NCBI GenBank assembly: GCA_031278835.1
Contig: JAITJP010000306.1
Span: 1 to 6,681 of the forward strand
Length of the DNA stretch: 6,681 nucleotides
Source of the DNA: Deltaproteobacteria bacterium
GTDB lineage: Bacteria; Desulfobacterota; Desulfarculia; Adiutricales; Adiutricaceae
Direction: 5' to 3'
Made by a program: the position numbers and the translations under genes. This document shows positions 1 through 6,400 of this stretch, one piece after another. The notes beneath the pieces were generated by a model, which saw nothing but the letters and a program-made list of their open reading frames with translations, did not search any database and had not been told where the DNA came from. The first letter of the stretch is position 1; each line of letters starts with the position of its first letter.

Positions 1-839
1 TGGCCAAACACGCCGTGGTAAACATTACCCCTGGGACCAAGCCCCAGGGGCTGGCCCTGGGCTTGTGGGCCAAGAACCATGGCGTTCCAGGCTGGGCCAT
101 AGACCGAGACGTAATCCGCCGCCTTGACCAGGAAGGCCAAACCATTCAGGTCCGGGGCTTAAGCGTCAAGACAAGGCTGGACTTTACCCTGGAAACCCAG
201 GTCACCGATTACGGCTGGAGTAAACACTCGCCTGATTGGAATGACGATTTGCCCTACAGAAAATTGTTGAAATTTATGAACCTGGCCATTGAGCGAAACC
301 TGGCCCACCAGCTGCACCAAAATAATCTTGAGATTAATGGTCTCCGCCTCAGATGCCTAGATCCCCTGGAAAACTCCTGGCGCTTTACCTGGCCCGACGA
401 CGATTCTTCCCCCCATGGGGTCCTTGATTTAAAAGGCGGCTTTTGGTACGAACGGGTCACGGCCAAGGCCGTGGACGCCCTTAATCATATTGGCCCGGTG
501 GTCTGGGACGTTTCCTGCGGGGTCGAGGTCTCCATCCCCGGTTACACCCGCCACTTAACCGAACGTGACGTCTTGGCCGCCAATTCCCGGGCCCAGCTTT
601 TTATGATTTCCTGTAAAACCTCCGCCAAACTAAAAGGCACTGACCTGAAAAAAGTCCTTTCCGAACTCGAAGCCATGGCCAAAACCATGGGCCGCTTTGT
701 CATCCCAGTTCTCTGCCACATGGGCCTGGATCCCCCCAAAACCATTGGCGAGGCCATGGTCATCGGTTGGCCCACCCTTTGCCAACCAAAGGAACTTTTA
801 CGGGCCCTGACCGTGGCCGCCAAAAACGTTCACGGGTAA
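1..839 (+). CDS. Card1/Can2-like (DUF1887) CARF-nuclease, 5' end outside window
   Basis: Family role: these proteins bind cyclic oligoadenylate made by the type III CRISPR effector through a CARF domain, and this activates a metal-dependent nuclease that cuts DNA and/or RNA in the cytoplasm. Seen here: the frame is open to the left edge (codons from base 3), so the GTG at 15 is most likely an internal valine and not a start. Counting that GTG as residue 1, NITPGTK at 3-9 fits the CARF N-x-T-G-G-T-K motif. The PD-(D/E)XK-type domain begins at GGFWYE (141-146). It continues through ERDVL (D185) and ISCKT (S199, K201), and ends in a GRFVIPVL segment (227-234) resembling the family's terminal strand and helix. 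Serine stands where other members have the glutamate of E-x-K; I recall family members with the same SCK form. About 100 residues should be missing, judging by the usual length near 370. The last codons (822-839) are identical to part of the downstream repeat unit. Family call is good; activity and ligand are inferred. Confidence 0.8.
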   Translation, partial: AKHAVVNITPGTKPQGLALGLWAKNHGVPGWAIDRDVIRRLDQEGQTIQVRGLSVKTRLDFTLETQVTDYGWSKHSPDWNDDLPYRKLLKFMNLAIERNLAHQLHQNNLEINGLRLRCLDPLENSWRFTWPDDDSSPHGVLDLKGGFWYERVTAKAVDALNHIGPVVWDVSCGVEVSIPGYTRHLTERDVLAANSRAQLFMISCKTSAKLKGTDLKKVLSELEAMAKTMGRFVIPVLCHMGLDPPKTIGEAMVIGWPTLCQPKELLRALTVAAKNVHG

Positions 840-1883
840 TGGGAACTTTTTTGGGCGCCTGGTTTGACGGAAGGGAGAGTTTTTGTGGGCCTTTGGGGAG
901 GGTTAAAAAACGTGTAATGGGGGGATTTTTTGTTTTGGGCGGGTGGTTTAAGGGGTAAATTGAAATTTTATGGGTCTTGGCCATTGCCGTAAAAAACGGG
1001 TCATGGGTAAGGTCTTTTTTTTGTTTTGGCTTGTGATTTAAGGCAAAAAAATGCTTTTAAAATAACTGGCCAGGGCCGGAAAAAAACGTTCACGGGTAAG
1101 GCCATTTTTTTTTATTTTGGCTTGTGATTTAAGGCAAAAAAAATGCTTTTAAAATTTCTGGCCAAGGCCGAAAAAAAACGTTCACGGGTAAGGCAATTCG
1201 TTTTTAGCCAAGTGGTTTAAGGGGAAAATTAAAATTTTATGGGTCTTGGCCATTGCCGGGAAAACGGGTCATGGGTAAGGCCATTTTTTTTGTTTTTGCT
1301 TGTGATTTAAGGCAAAAAATGCTTTTAAAAATCCTGGCCAGGGCCGAAAAAAACGTCCACGGGTAAGGCAATTCGTTTTAGCCAAGTGGTTTAAGGTGAA
1401 AATTGAAATTTTATGGGTCTTGGCCACGGCCGTAAAAAACGGGTCATGGTAAGGCCATTTTTTTTGTTTTGGCTTGTGATTTAAGGCAAAAAAATGCTTT
1501 TAAAATTTCTGGCCAAGGCCGAAAAAAAACGTCCACGGGTAAGTTTTTTTAATTTTTAAGCCTGTGGTTTGGGCAAAAAAATGCTATCAAAATTTTCGCC
1601 CTGGGGCCAAAAAAAATACGTCCACGGGTAAGTTTTTTTAATTTTTAAGCCTGTGGTTTAGGCAAAAAAATGCTTTTAAAATTTCCGCCCTGGGGCCGAA
1701 AAAAAATACTTTGGGAGGGTAAGTTTTTTTAATTATTTGGCCTGTGGTTTAGGCAAAAAAAAGCTTTAAAAATTTCTGCCCTGGGGCCGAAAAAAATACT
1801 TTGGGTGGGTAAGTTTTTTTTAATTTTTAGCCTTGTGGTTTTAAGCTAAAAAATAATTTTTGGTAGCCGTGTGGCCAGGGGGA
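840..1883. repeat. Tandem array of about 12 diverged ~89-bp units
   Basis: This gene-free stretch is a tandem array. Units can be phased on a recurring GGGTAA, at 834 (the nuclease stop), 912 (as GTGTAA), 1005, 1094, 1186, 1273, 1361, 1447 (one base short), 1537, 1626, 1717 and 1807, so periods are 78-93 bp and mostly 86-92. Three subtypes are visible. Type A (1011-1099, 1100-1191, 1279-1366, 1453-1542) carries GGCTTGTGATTTAAGGC, an A run, ATGCTTTTAAAA and GGCCGAAAA. Type B (918-1010, 1192-1278, 1367-1452) carries GCCAAGTGGTTTAAGG and ATTTTATGGGTCTTGGCCA. Type C (1543-1631, 1632-1722, 1723-1812) carries GCCTGTGGTTT and GCCCTGGGGCC. The first unit (840-917) and last (1813 to about 1883) are degenerate. 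Whole units are conserved and no unique spacers occur. I see no credible reading frame in it. Function unknown; it could be a minisatellite, a termination zone or curved DNA. Confidence 0.93.
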
Positions 1884-1891
1884 AATATTTT

Positions 1892-4102
1892 TTAAGACCA
1901 GGTCCTGTACGGGATTGTGATGATAAAGCTGGTGCCTCGGGGCTGATTGTCAATGACCCGGATAAAACCTTCATGGTCCCTGACGATGGTGTTGACGATT
2001 GAAAGGCCAAGGCCTTTGCCTTCACCGTGTCCTGAGGTTACGTAGGGTTCAAAAATTCTGTCGCGGACCTCGGGTTTTAGCCCAGGGCCGTTGTCTGAAA
2101 CGGTTAGGCTTACTCCGGCCAGAGCGTCGATGTCTATGACCAGATCTATTTTGCCATGGCCGTTGGTGGCGGCGGCTGAGTTGGCCAAGAGATTGGTCAC
2201 GACTCGACCGATCTGTTCTGGGTCAAAGGAAAAAGTTTTTGGGGCTTTTTTCACGGTCAAGGTGAACTCAAGTCCTGAATGAGCGGAACGGAAAAGGGAC
2301 AAACTATCCTCGATGACCTGAACGAAGTTAGCCGGTTTGGGGCTGATTTCAGGCAGTCTGGCGAATTGGGAAAACTCGTCCACCAGGTTTCTCATGTTTT
2401 CCACTTGTCTGACTATGACCGATGTACATTCTTCGAAGATCTCCCGGTCTGAGCCCGATTCTATCTGGGCGCCAAAACGACGCATTAGTCTTTGAGCCGA
2501 TAGAGAAATGGGGGTCAAAGGGTTTTTAATTTCATGGGCGATTCTTTTGGCCACCTCGCGCCAAGCGGCCATACGCTGGGCCTTTTCCAGTTCGCTGATG
2601 TCATCAAAAGTGACCAGATCGCCAATTTCGCTTCCATCCTCGTCAATAAGTTTAGTCCGGCTTAAAGTTAAACTTAAGGTATTGTCGCCAACCTCCAAAA
2701 ACACGTGTTCTCGGTTTTTAATCGGGGTTCCGGGATGACCAAGAAGCGGCAAGATAAATTCAGGTTCGGGCTGACCCAAAGTCAAGTCCTCCAGACCCAA
2801 CATGTCTCTGGCCGCTTGGTTTATGTCGACCAGATGGTGTTCAAGGTCGGTAACCAAAACCCCCGAAGAAACTTGTTTGAGGACCGTTTCAACGAACCTG
2901 CGGCGGCGATCTATTTCCGTATAGCTCTCTCGAAGTTCAGAAGTCATCTGGTTAAAGGCTTGGACGAGCTGGGCCATTTCCCCGCTTTTGTGGACCGGGG
3001 TTAGGACATAGTCTAAATCTCCTTTGGCCACTTTTTTGGTACCTTCGACTAGTTCGGTCACCGGTCCGGCCAGAGAGCCGGCCAAGTGCGAGCCAATCCA
3101 AATCGACAAAAAAACGGCCAAAAGGGTGACCCCAGCCAGAGAGGTCATCTGGGTGACCCTAAAGGGTCTGGAGATGCCCAAGGCCAAACGGTAATGGGCC
3201 AGGCCCTGGCGCACCAGCTCAACCTGGGCTCCAATATCGCCTCGGTTATGACCGCTTATGGCTAAAAACCCGGCCAGGCCCGTGGGGCCGTAAAGGGGAG
3301 AGACAAGGCGATCGGGGTTTAAGTCTAAATTACGATCCTTTGGCCCTTCGGTTGAGTAAGGCACCAGGGAATCATTGGCCGACAAGTCGATTGAGGCCAT
3401 AAATTGGGGATCAATGGGTAAGGGGCTTTCGCCTCCGTTTGAACTGGCAATCAAGCGCCCTCCGGGCTCATAGAACTCGGCTAAATCCAGGCCCAATAGT
3501 TCCCTTTGTTCTTTGAGGATTATAGAGATTTGAGCGTCGCTTAAACCGGCCCCGAGGCTGGCCGGGGCGGCTTCTCCATTGGTCAGGTTTTCCCTTAAAC
3601 TTGGGTTAATTTTTTCAATAAGTTTTTCTAATTTACTCTTCATAAGTTCTTGATCAAGACTCTGGGTATATTCAGAGAGAGCTAAGGCGTCATCTAGCGT
3701 GTCTCTAATACTGGAACTAAACCAAGTTTCCTGATCTTGACCTATTAAAAGATAGGAAAAGTAAAAGATCATGAGCGTGGGCATTAGGGAAAGGCCAATG
3801 AAAGACACCACCATCTTGGTCTGAAGGTTACCGTAGTTTCTTTGTTCAAAAAAAACTCGATACAGGCCCCGCAGGATCAGAAACAGTAACAGCCCCAAAA
3901 TGAAAACCGACATATTGATACTGACCAGGGTGATTACGCCCTGGTTACCGGACAAGGCCGGTCCCAGATTCAAAAGCTGCCGTTGAACGATAATCAGTAA
4001 AATCAGCGAAAGGATGGATAAAACGATTAGGCCGCGGTCAAAGATTTTTTTTCTGCGGCTAAGATCCGGGGAAAGGGGCGTTATATCTGACTGATTGGGC
4101 AT
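1892..4102 (-). CDS. NtrY-like membrane sensor histidine kinase (HAMP-PAS-DHp-HATPase)
   Basis: Inner-membrane kinase that should autophosphorylate a histidine on sensing an envelope or periplasmic signal and pass the phosphate to a response regulator. The 736-residue product (numbered from the chosen start) has membrane segments near 24-44, 56-82, 97-121 and 320-345. Three early helices followed by a large extracytoplasmic region (about 122-318) are typical of NtrY-type kinases. HAMP follows (about 346-395), then PAS (about 405-505, with GVLVTDLEHHLVDINQAA). The DHp H-box is HEIKNPLTPI (phosphoacceptor H523). The ATPase has its N-box in TNLLANSAAA, G1 as DNGPG (670-674), an F-box FEPY and G2 as GKGLGLS (695-701). 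All key motifs are intact. The ATG at 4102 is preferred over the in-frame ATG at 4141 because it has AGGG eight bases upstream, while the earlier one has only a GGAG 19 bases away. It follows creD on the same strand. No ntrX-like regulator is adjacent within the window; downstream lies the repeat array. Signal and partner are unknown. Confidence 0.93.
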   Translation of the reverse strand: MPNQSDITPLSPDLSRRKKIFDRGLIVLSILSLILLIIVQRQLLNLGPALSGNQGVITLVSINMSVFILGLLLFLILRGLYRVFFEQRNYGNLQTKMVVSFIGLSLMPTLMIFYFSYLLIGQDQETWFSSSIRDTLDDALALSEYTQSLDQELMKSKLEKLIEKINPSLRENLTNGEAAPASLGAGLSDAQISIILKEQRELLGLDLAEFYEPGGRLIASSNGGESPLPIDPQFMASIDLSANDSLVPYSTEGPKDRNLDLNPDRLVSPLYGPTGLAGFLAISGHNRGDIGAQVELVRQGLAHYRLALGISRPFRVTQMTSLAGVTLLAVFLSIWIGSHLAGSLAGPVTELVEGTKKVAKGDLDYVLTPVHKSGEMAQLVQAFNQMTSELRESYTEIDRRRRFVETVLKQVSSGVLVTDLEHHLVDINQAARDMLGLEDLTLGQPEPEFILPLLGHPGTPIKNREHVFLEVGDNTLSLTLSRTKLIDEDGSEIGDLVTFDDISELEKAQRMAAWREVAKRIAHEIKNPLTPISLSAQRLMRRFGAQIESGSDREIFEECTSVIVRQVENMRNLVDEFSQFARLPEISPKPANFVQVIEDSLSLFRSAHSGLEFTLTVKKAPKTFSFDPEQIGRVVTNLLANSAAATNGHGKIDLVIDIDALAGVSLTVSDNGPGLKPEVRDRIFEPYVTSGHGEGKGLGLSIVNTIVRDHEGFIRVIDNQPRGTSFIITIPYRTWS

Positions 4103-4110
4103 TTTATGAT

Positions 4111-4114
4111 CCCT
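4111..4114 (-). promoter_or_regulatory. Ribosome binding site deciding the kinase start
   Basis: On the minus strand AGGG lies eight bases before the ATG at 4102. It is a moderate Shine-Dalgarno match, but better placed than the GGAG (4161-4164) that sits 19 bases before the alternative ATG at 4141. An in-frame TGA lies just upstream of the 4141 ATG, so only these two starts are realistic. Confidence 0.45.
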
Positions 4115-4129
4115 AAATTGTGGCGAGTT

Positions 4130-4174
4130 GGGCCGATTCATACCGGTAAATCAAATTTTACTCCAAATCGGCCC
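4130..4174 (-). promoter_or_regulatory. Perfect 9-bp inverted repeat in the kinase leader
   Basis: GGGCCGATT (4130-4138) and AATCGGCCC (4166-4174) are exact reverse complements separated by 27 bases. In the minus-strand transcript the loop would hold a GGAG and the alternative ATG at 4141, and the hairpin would end 15 bases before the AGGG of the preferred start. A second small inverted repeat, GCCC-GACC-GGGC (4171-4182), overlaps one arm, so two mutually exclusive folds are possible. It could be an RNA hairpin influencing kinase translation or a protein-binding site; no function is shown. Confidence 0.35.
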
Positions 4175-4212
4175 GACCGGGCAAACCTCACCCCCTTGGT
4201 TAATAGTGGTTT

Positions 4213-4276
4213 AAGGGCTTGAATGGTTAGAAATGGCCCTTTCAAACTTTATCGTTAGTCTAAAAACTCTGTTTTT
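4213..4276 (-). terminator. Weak hairpins after creD, possible attenuator or terminator
   Basis: Just past the creD stop the minus strand can form AAAAAC-AGA-GTTTTT (4262-4276), a perfect 6-bp but A/T-only stem. Further on, AAGGGC and GCCCTT (4213-4218 with 4236-4241) could pair across a 17-base loop. Neither is followed by a convincing run of T, so complete termination is doubtful and read-through into the kinase gene is plausible. The remainder of the creD-kinase gap shows no reading frame. Confidence 0.2.
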
Positions 4277-4281
4277 GGGTT

Positions 4282-6072
4282 TTAGGAACCTGAATTTGGT
4301 GTTTGATTTGGAACGGGGCTTTCCTGGGCTTGAGCCATCTCGCTTTGAGCGGGCTCGATTGGCGTTTGTTCCAGGAGATCTGGGCCATTGACCTTACGGG
4401 TCAAGATCATCAAAGCGACTAAAACCGCGACCAGTAGGATCGTCCCAGAGAGAAGGGCGTAGTCTTCTTGCCTGAGTATCAGGTACAAGACGCCGTACAA
4501 AAGGGCCGTAAGGCAGGTCACCAAGAGGCCAAGGTTTCGGCTACCCGAGGCCGAGTAGGCGTAGCCGCCAATCATGAGAATTGTCGTAAGAGAAGCTAGA
4601 AAATAGGCCAGGGCCAAACCGAGATGTTCGGACAGAGTCAGGGTAATTAAGTAAAATAGGACCAAGGCCAGTCCAACCATAACGTATTGAAGGGGGTGCA
4701 GTTCGCGCCCCTTTTTTTTCGTCCATTTGCCGGAGCTTAGATCGCTTACCACCAGGGTTAGAAAAGTTAAAATAATAAAAATGGCGCCAAATTTTATGGC
4801 TCTGACGATGACCCGGTAATCATCAACTGGTTTAATGAAACGCACCCCGATTAGGTATTCATTTTCGTTTTCGTCGTCAGCTTGAACTGTTGGCTCTAAA
4901 AGAAAAACTTCCGGGTGGGAGTGGACCAGATCGGGCACGGTCCAGTTGGCCTCAAAGCCGGTTTTTCCAATAATTCTTTCAAGGGGCAGACCAGTTCCGG
5001 AAAAACTCGGGTGGGGCCAGTTTGAGGTGATGGCCAGGTCGGTGGATTGGCTAACAACGGCCAGGTGAAAGGAGCCGCTGCCGGCAAAATCAAGTTCCAG
5101 GTCAAAGGCGGCTAAGTCGGCTCGGTTTTGAAGATTTAATGGCGCCGAAAAACCGCTGGGCAGGCCAAGCGAGGCTTTACTTTCCGGCCGAAAGTCGTGG
5201 CTTTTTTGATCAAAATTCAATGGCCCGGCCCTTAAAATGGCCGTGACGTCGCTAAGTCCCACCAGAAACCTGGCTTCGGCCCAGTTGATGGATTTTACTT
5301 GTTTGTTAAGATCGAGTTTGGCCAGTTCTTGGTTTGAGGGAAATTTAAAATCTCCGGCCAGTCTTAGTTTGGCCGAATATACCTGAGCTTTATAGATACC
5401 CCTTTTTCTTTCTTGGCTGGAAAAATCTCCGGTGACTTTTAAATTTCTGGGCGCGATTAAGGCCAGGCGGGTATTGGTTCGTTCGAGGTAAACGATTTTG
5501 TCGACTATTTGGCCGTTTGCCCAGAGCTGCCCCTCCGGGGCTGGGGAGTTTTCTCCAGAGGCCTTGGCTTCATGGTCAAAACTCTCCACGGCTTGGCCAT
5601 GGGCGCTGGGCGCCTGGTTGACTGGCTCTTGGTAGGGCGCTTGGTTTTGGCCAAGATTTAAGGGAACTTTAACCGGGGATCTACTTTCAAGCGGAACCCG
5701 TTCGGTCACTTGATAAGAAAAAGTGATTGGAACCACCAAAAACGGCCCGCTGACTATTTGTGGCAAGCCCCACTCGCCGCTGATATTGGCCACCACAGAA
5801 TCGCTTAGAGACTCACGTTCATTGGTTAATTTCTTAACCATGTTTAGCGGAAACAATAAAACCAGGCTCAATGTGGCTATGAGAGCCAGTTTAATAAAAA
5901 TTCTCCAGCCTAAGCTCATTTGAGTTTTAAAATTATTTGACTTTGTCATCCCATCCGTTTTAAAACGGAAATGATTTAGGGCCTTTTTCCAAAGAAGTAT
6001 CGATCCGCCCACTAGGCACACAAGCAAGCCCAGCATCAACAAAGCCAGTAACAAAATCAACAGATCGTCCAT
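4282..6072 (-). CDS. creD: CreD-family inner membrane protein with extra N-terminal helix
   Basis: CreD proteins are inner-membrane proteins of obscure biochemical function, linked in enterobacteria and relatives to the CreBC regulon, envelope integrity and tolerance to colicin or beta-lactam stress. From the chosen start the product has 596 residues. The CreD core begins near 42-54, with a membrane helix (54-78) and NISGEWGLPQIVSGPFLVVP, which fits the family's first conserved block. A periplasmic domain includes SNWPHPSFSGTGLPLERII. Five C-terminal helices (about 425-444, 462-481, 484-504, 512-532, 538-557) include HPLQYVMVGLALVLFYL and LRQEDYALLSGT, both CreD signatures. Unusual parts are an additional helix at 4-27, a Pro/Gln/Ala-rich insert at about 132-181 and a hydrophilic 35-residue tail. 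E. coli CreD is about 450 residues. The ATG at 6072 is chosen for its GGAGG eight bases upstream; the frame opens further only to a TTG at 6249 with no helix or CreD-like sequence between. It precedes the kinase gene in the same direction. Confidence 0.9.
   Translation of the reverse strand: MDDLLILLLALLMLGLLVCLVGGSILLWKKALNHFRFKTDGMTKSNNFKTQMSLGWRIFIKLALIATLSLVLLFPLNMVKKLTNERESLSDSVVANISGEWGLPQIVSGPFLVVPITFSYQVTERVPLESRSPVKVPLNLGQNQAPYQEPVNQAPSAHGQAVESFDHEAKASGENSPAPEGQLWANGQIVDKIVYLERTNTRLALIAPRNLKVTGDFSSQERKRGIYKAQVYSAKLRLAGDFKFPSNQELAKLDLNKQVKSINWAEARFLVGLSDVTAILRAGPLNFDQKSHDFRPESKASLGLPSGFSAPLNLQNRADLAAFDLELDFAGSGSFHLAVVSQSTDLAITSNWPHPSFSGTGLPLERIIGKTGFEANWTVPDLVHSHPEVFLLEPTVQADDENENEYLIGVRFIKPVDDYRVIVRAIKFGAIFIILTFLTLVVSDLSSGKWTKKKGRELHPLQYVMVGLALVLFYLITLTLSEHLGLALAYFLASLTTILMIGGYAYSASGSRNLGLLVTCLTALLYGVLYLILRQEDYALLSGTILLVAVLVALMILTRKVNGPDLLEQTPIEPAQSEMAQAQESPVPNQTPNSGS
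5954..5969. promoter_or_regulatory. Perfect 16-bp palindrome just before the canonical CreD start
   Basis: TCCGTTTTAAAACGGA is a perfect palindrome inside the creD reading frame. It lies four bases upstream of the internal ATG at 5949, where family alignments would normally begin. It could be an operator for an internal promoter or merely coding sequence; nothing else supports regulation here. Confidence 0.25.
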
Positions 6073-6080
6073 GGTTAATC

Positions 6081-6085
6081 CCTCC
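6081..6085 (-). promoter_or_regulatory. Strong ribosome binding site for creD
   Basis: On the minus strand GGAGG (extended GGAGGG) lies eight bases before the ATG at 6072. It is the best Shine-Dalgarno sequence in the window and fixes the start of the creD product, so the extra N-terminal membrane helix is very likely translated. Confidence 0.75.
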
Positions 6086-6299
6086 AGAGATTTAGACTTA
6101 AAACAAGGGTTTGAACGGTTACCCATTGGCAAATAGTTTATTCGCTCTATGTCAAGCCCCAATGGAGAGATTGTGGAGATATCGTTAAGCTCGGGTTGAA
6201 TTTTGGTGGCAATGGGCGGGCTAATGTTGGCCATGATGACAGGGCTCAATTAGTGGACATAATCTAGCGGGCCTTGAGGAGAGTACTTTTTTATGGCTG

Positions 6300-6400
6300 A
6301 AAATTTAGTTAATTTTTAATAATTTATCCGGCCAATAGTTAGTTGACAGTAAAAGTTCTTATTTATTTACTAAAATATACACCTTTATAAAGAAATACTT
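6300..6400. promoter_or_regulatory. A/T-rich promoter-like zone upstream of creD
   Basis: This stretch is markedly A/T-rich. On the plus strand a perfect TTGACA (6343-6348) is followed after 17 bases by TTTACT (6366-6371, a 4/6 match to the -10), with a better TAAAAT (6371-6376) at a too-long 22-base spacing. On the minus strand, which creD needs, TATATT (6379 to 6374) is a fair -10 but its -35 is poor. CTTTATAAAG (6383-6392) is a perfect 10-bp palindrome and may be an operator. A creD promoter is expected here, giving a leader of roughly 250-300 bases; the exact site is not resolved. Confidence 0.3.

Noticed and set aside
767..958. Plus-strand frame overlapping the nuclease end and first repeats
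   Set aside because: It lies out of frame over a real gene, then in A/T- and G-run repeat sequence, and resembles no protein.
840..1883. CRISPR array next to a CRISPR-associated nuclease
   Set aside because: There are no short invariant repeats with unique spacers of constant length; the entire ~89-bp unit is conserved, and the period is longer than that of typical arrays.
2705..3004. 99-codon plus-strand frame opposite the kinase gene
   Set aside because: It is antisense to the HAMP-PAS coding region, whose frame carries clear family motifs; no independent ribosome binding site or family signal.
4103..4141. ATG at 4141 as the kinase start
   Set aside because: Its nearest GGAG is 19 bases away and the 13 added residues are polar with no family resemblance; the ATG at 4102 has a properly spaced AGGG.
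6073..6249. TTG at 6249 as the creD start
   Set aside because: It is a rare start codon sitting only because an in-frame stop precedes it; the added 59 residues have no helix or CreD similarity, and a strong GGAGG serves the ATG at 6072.
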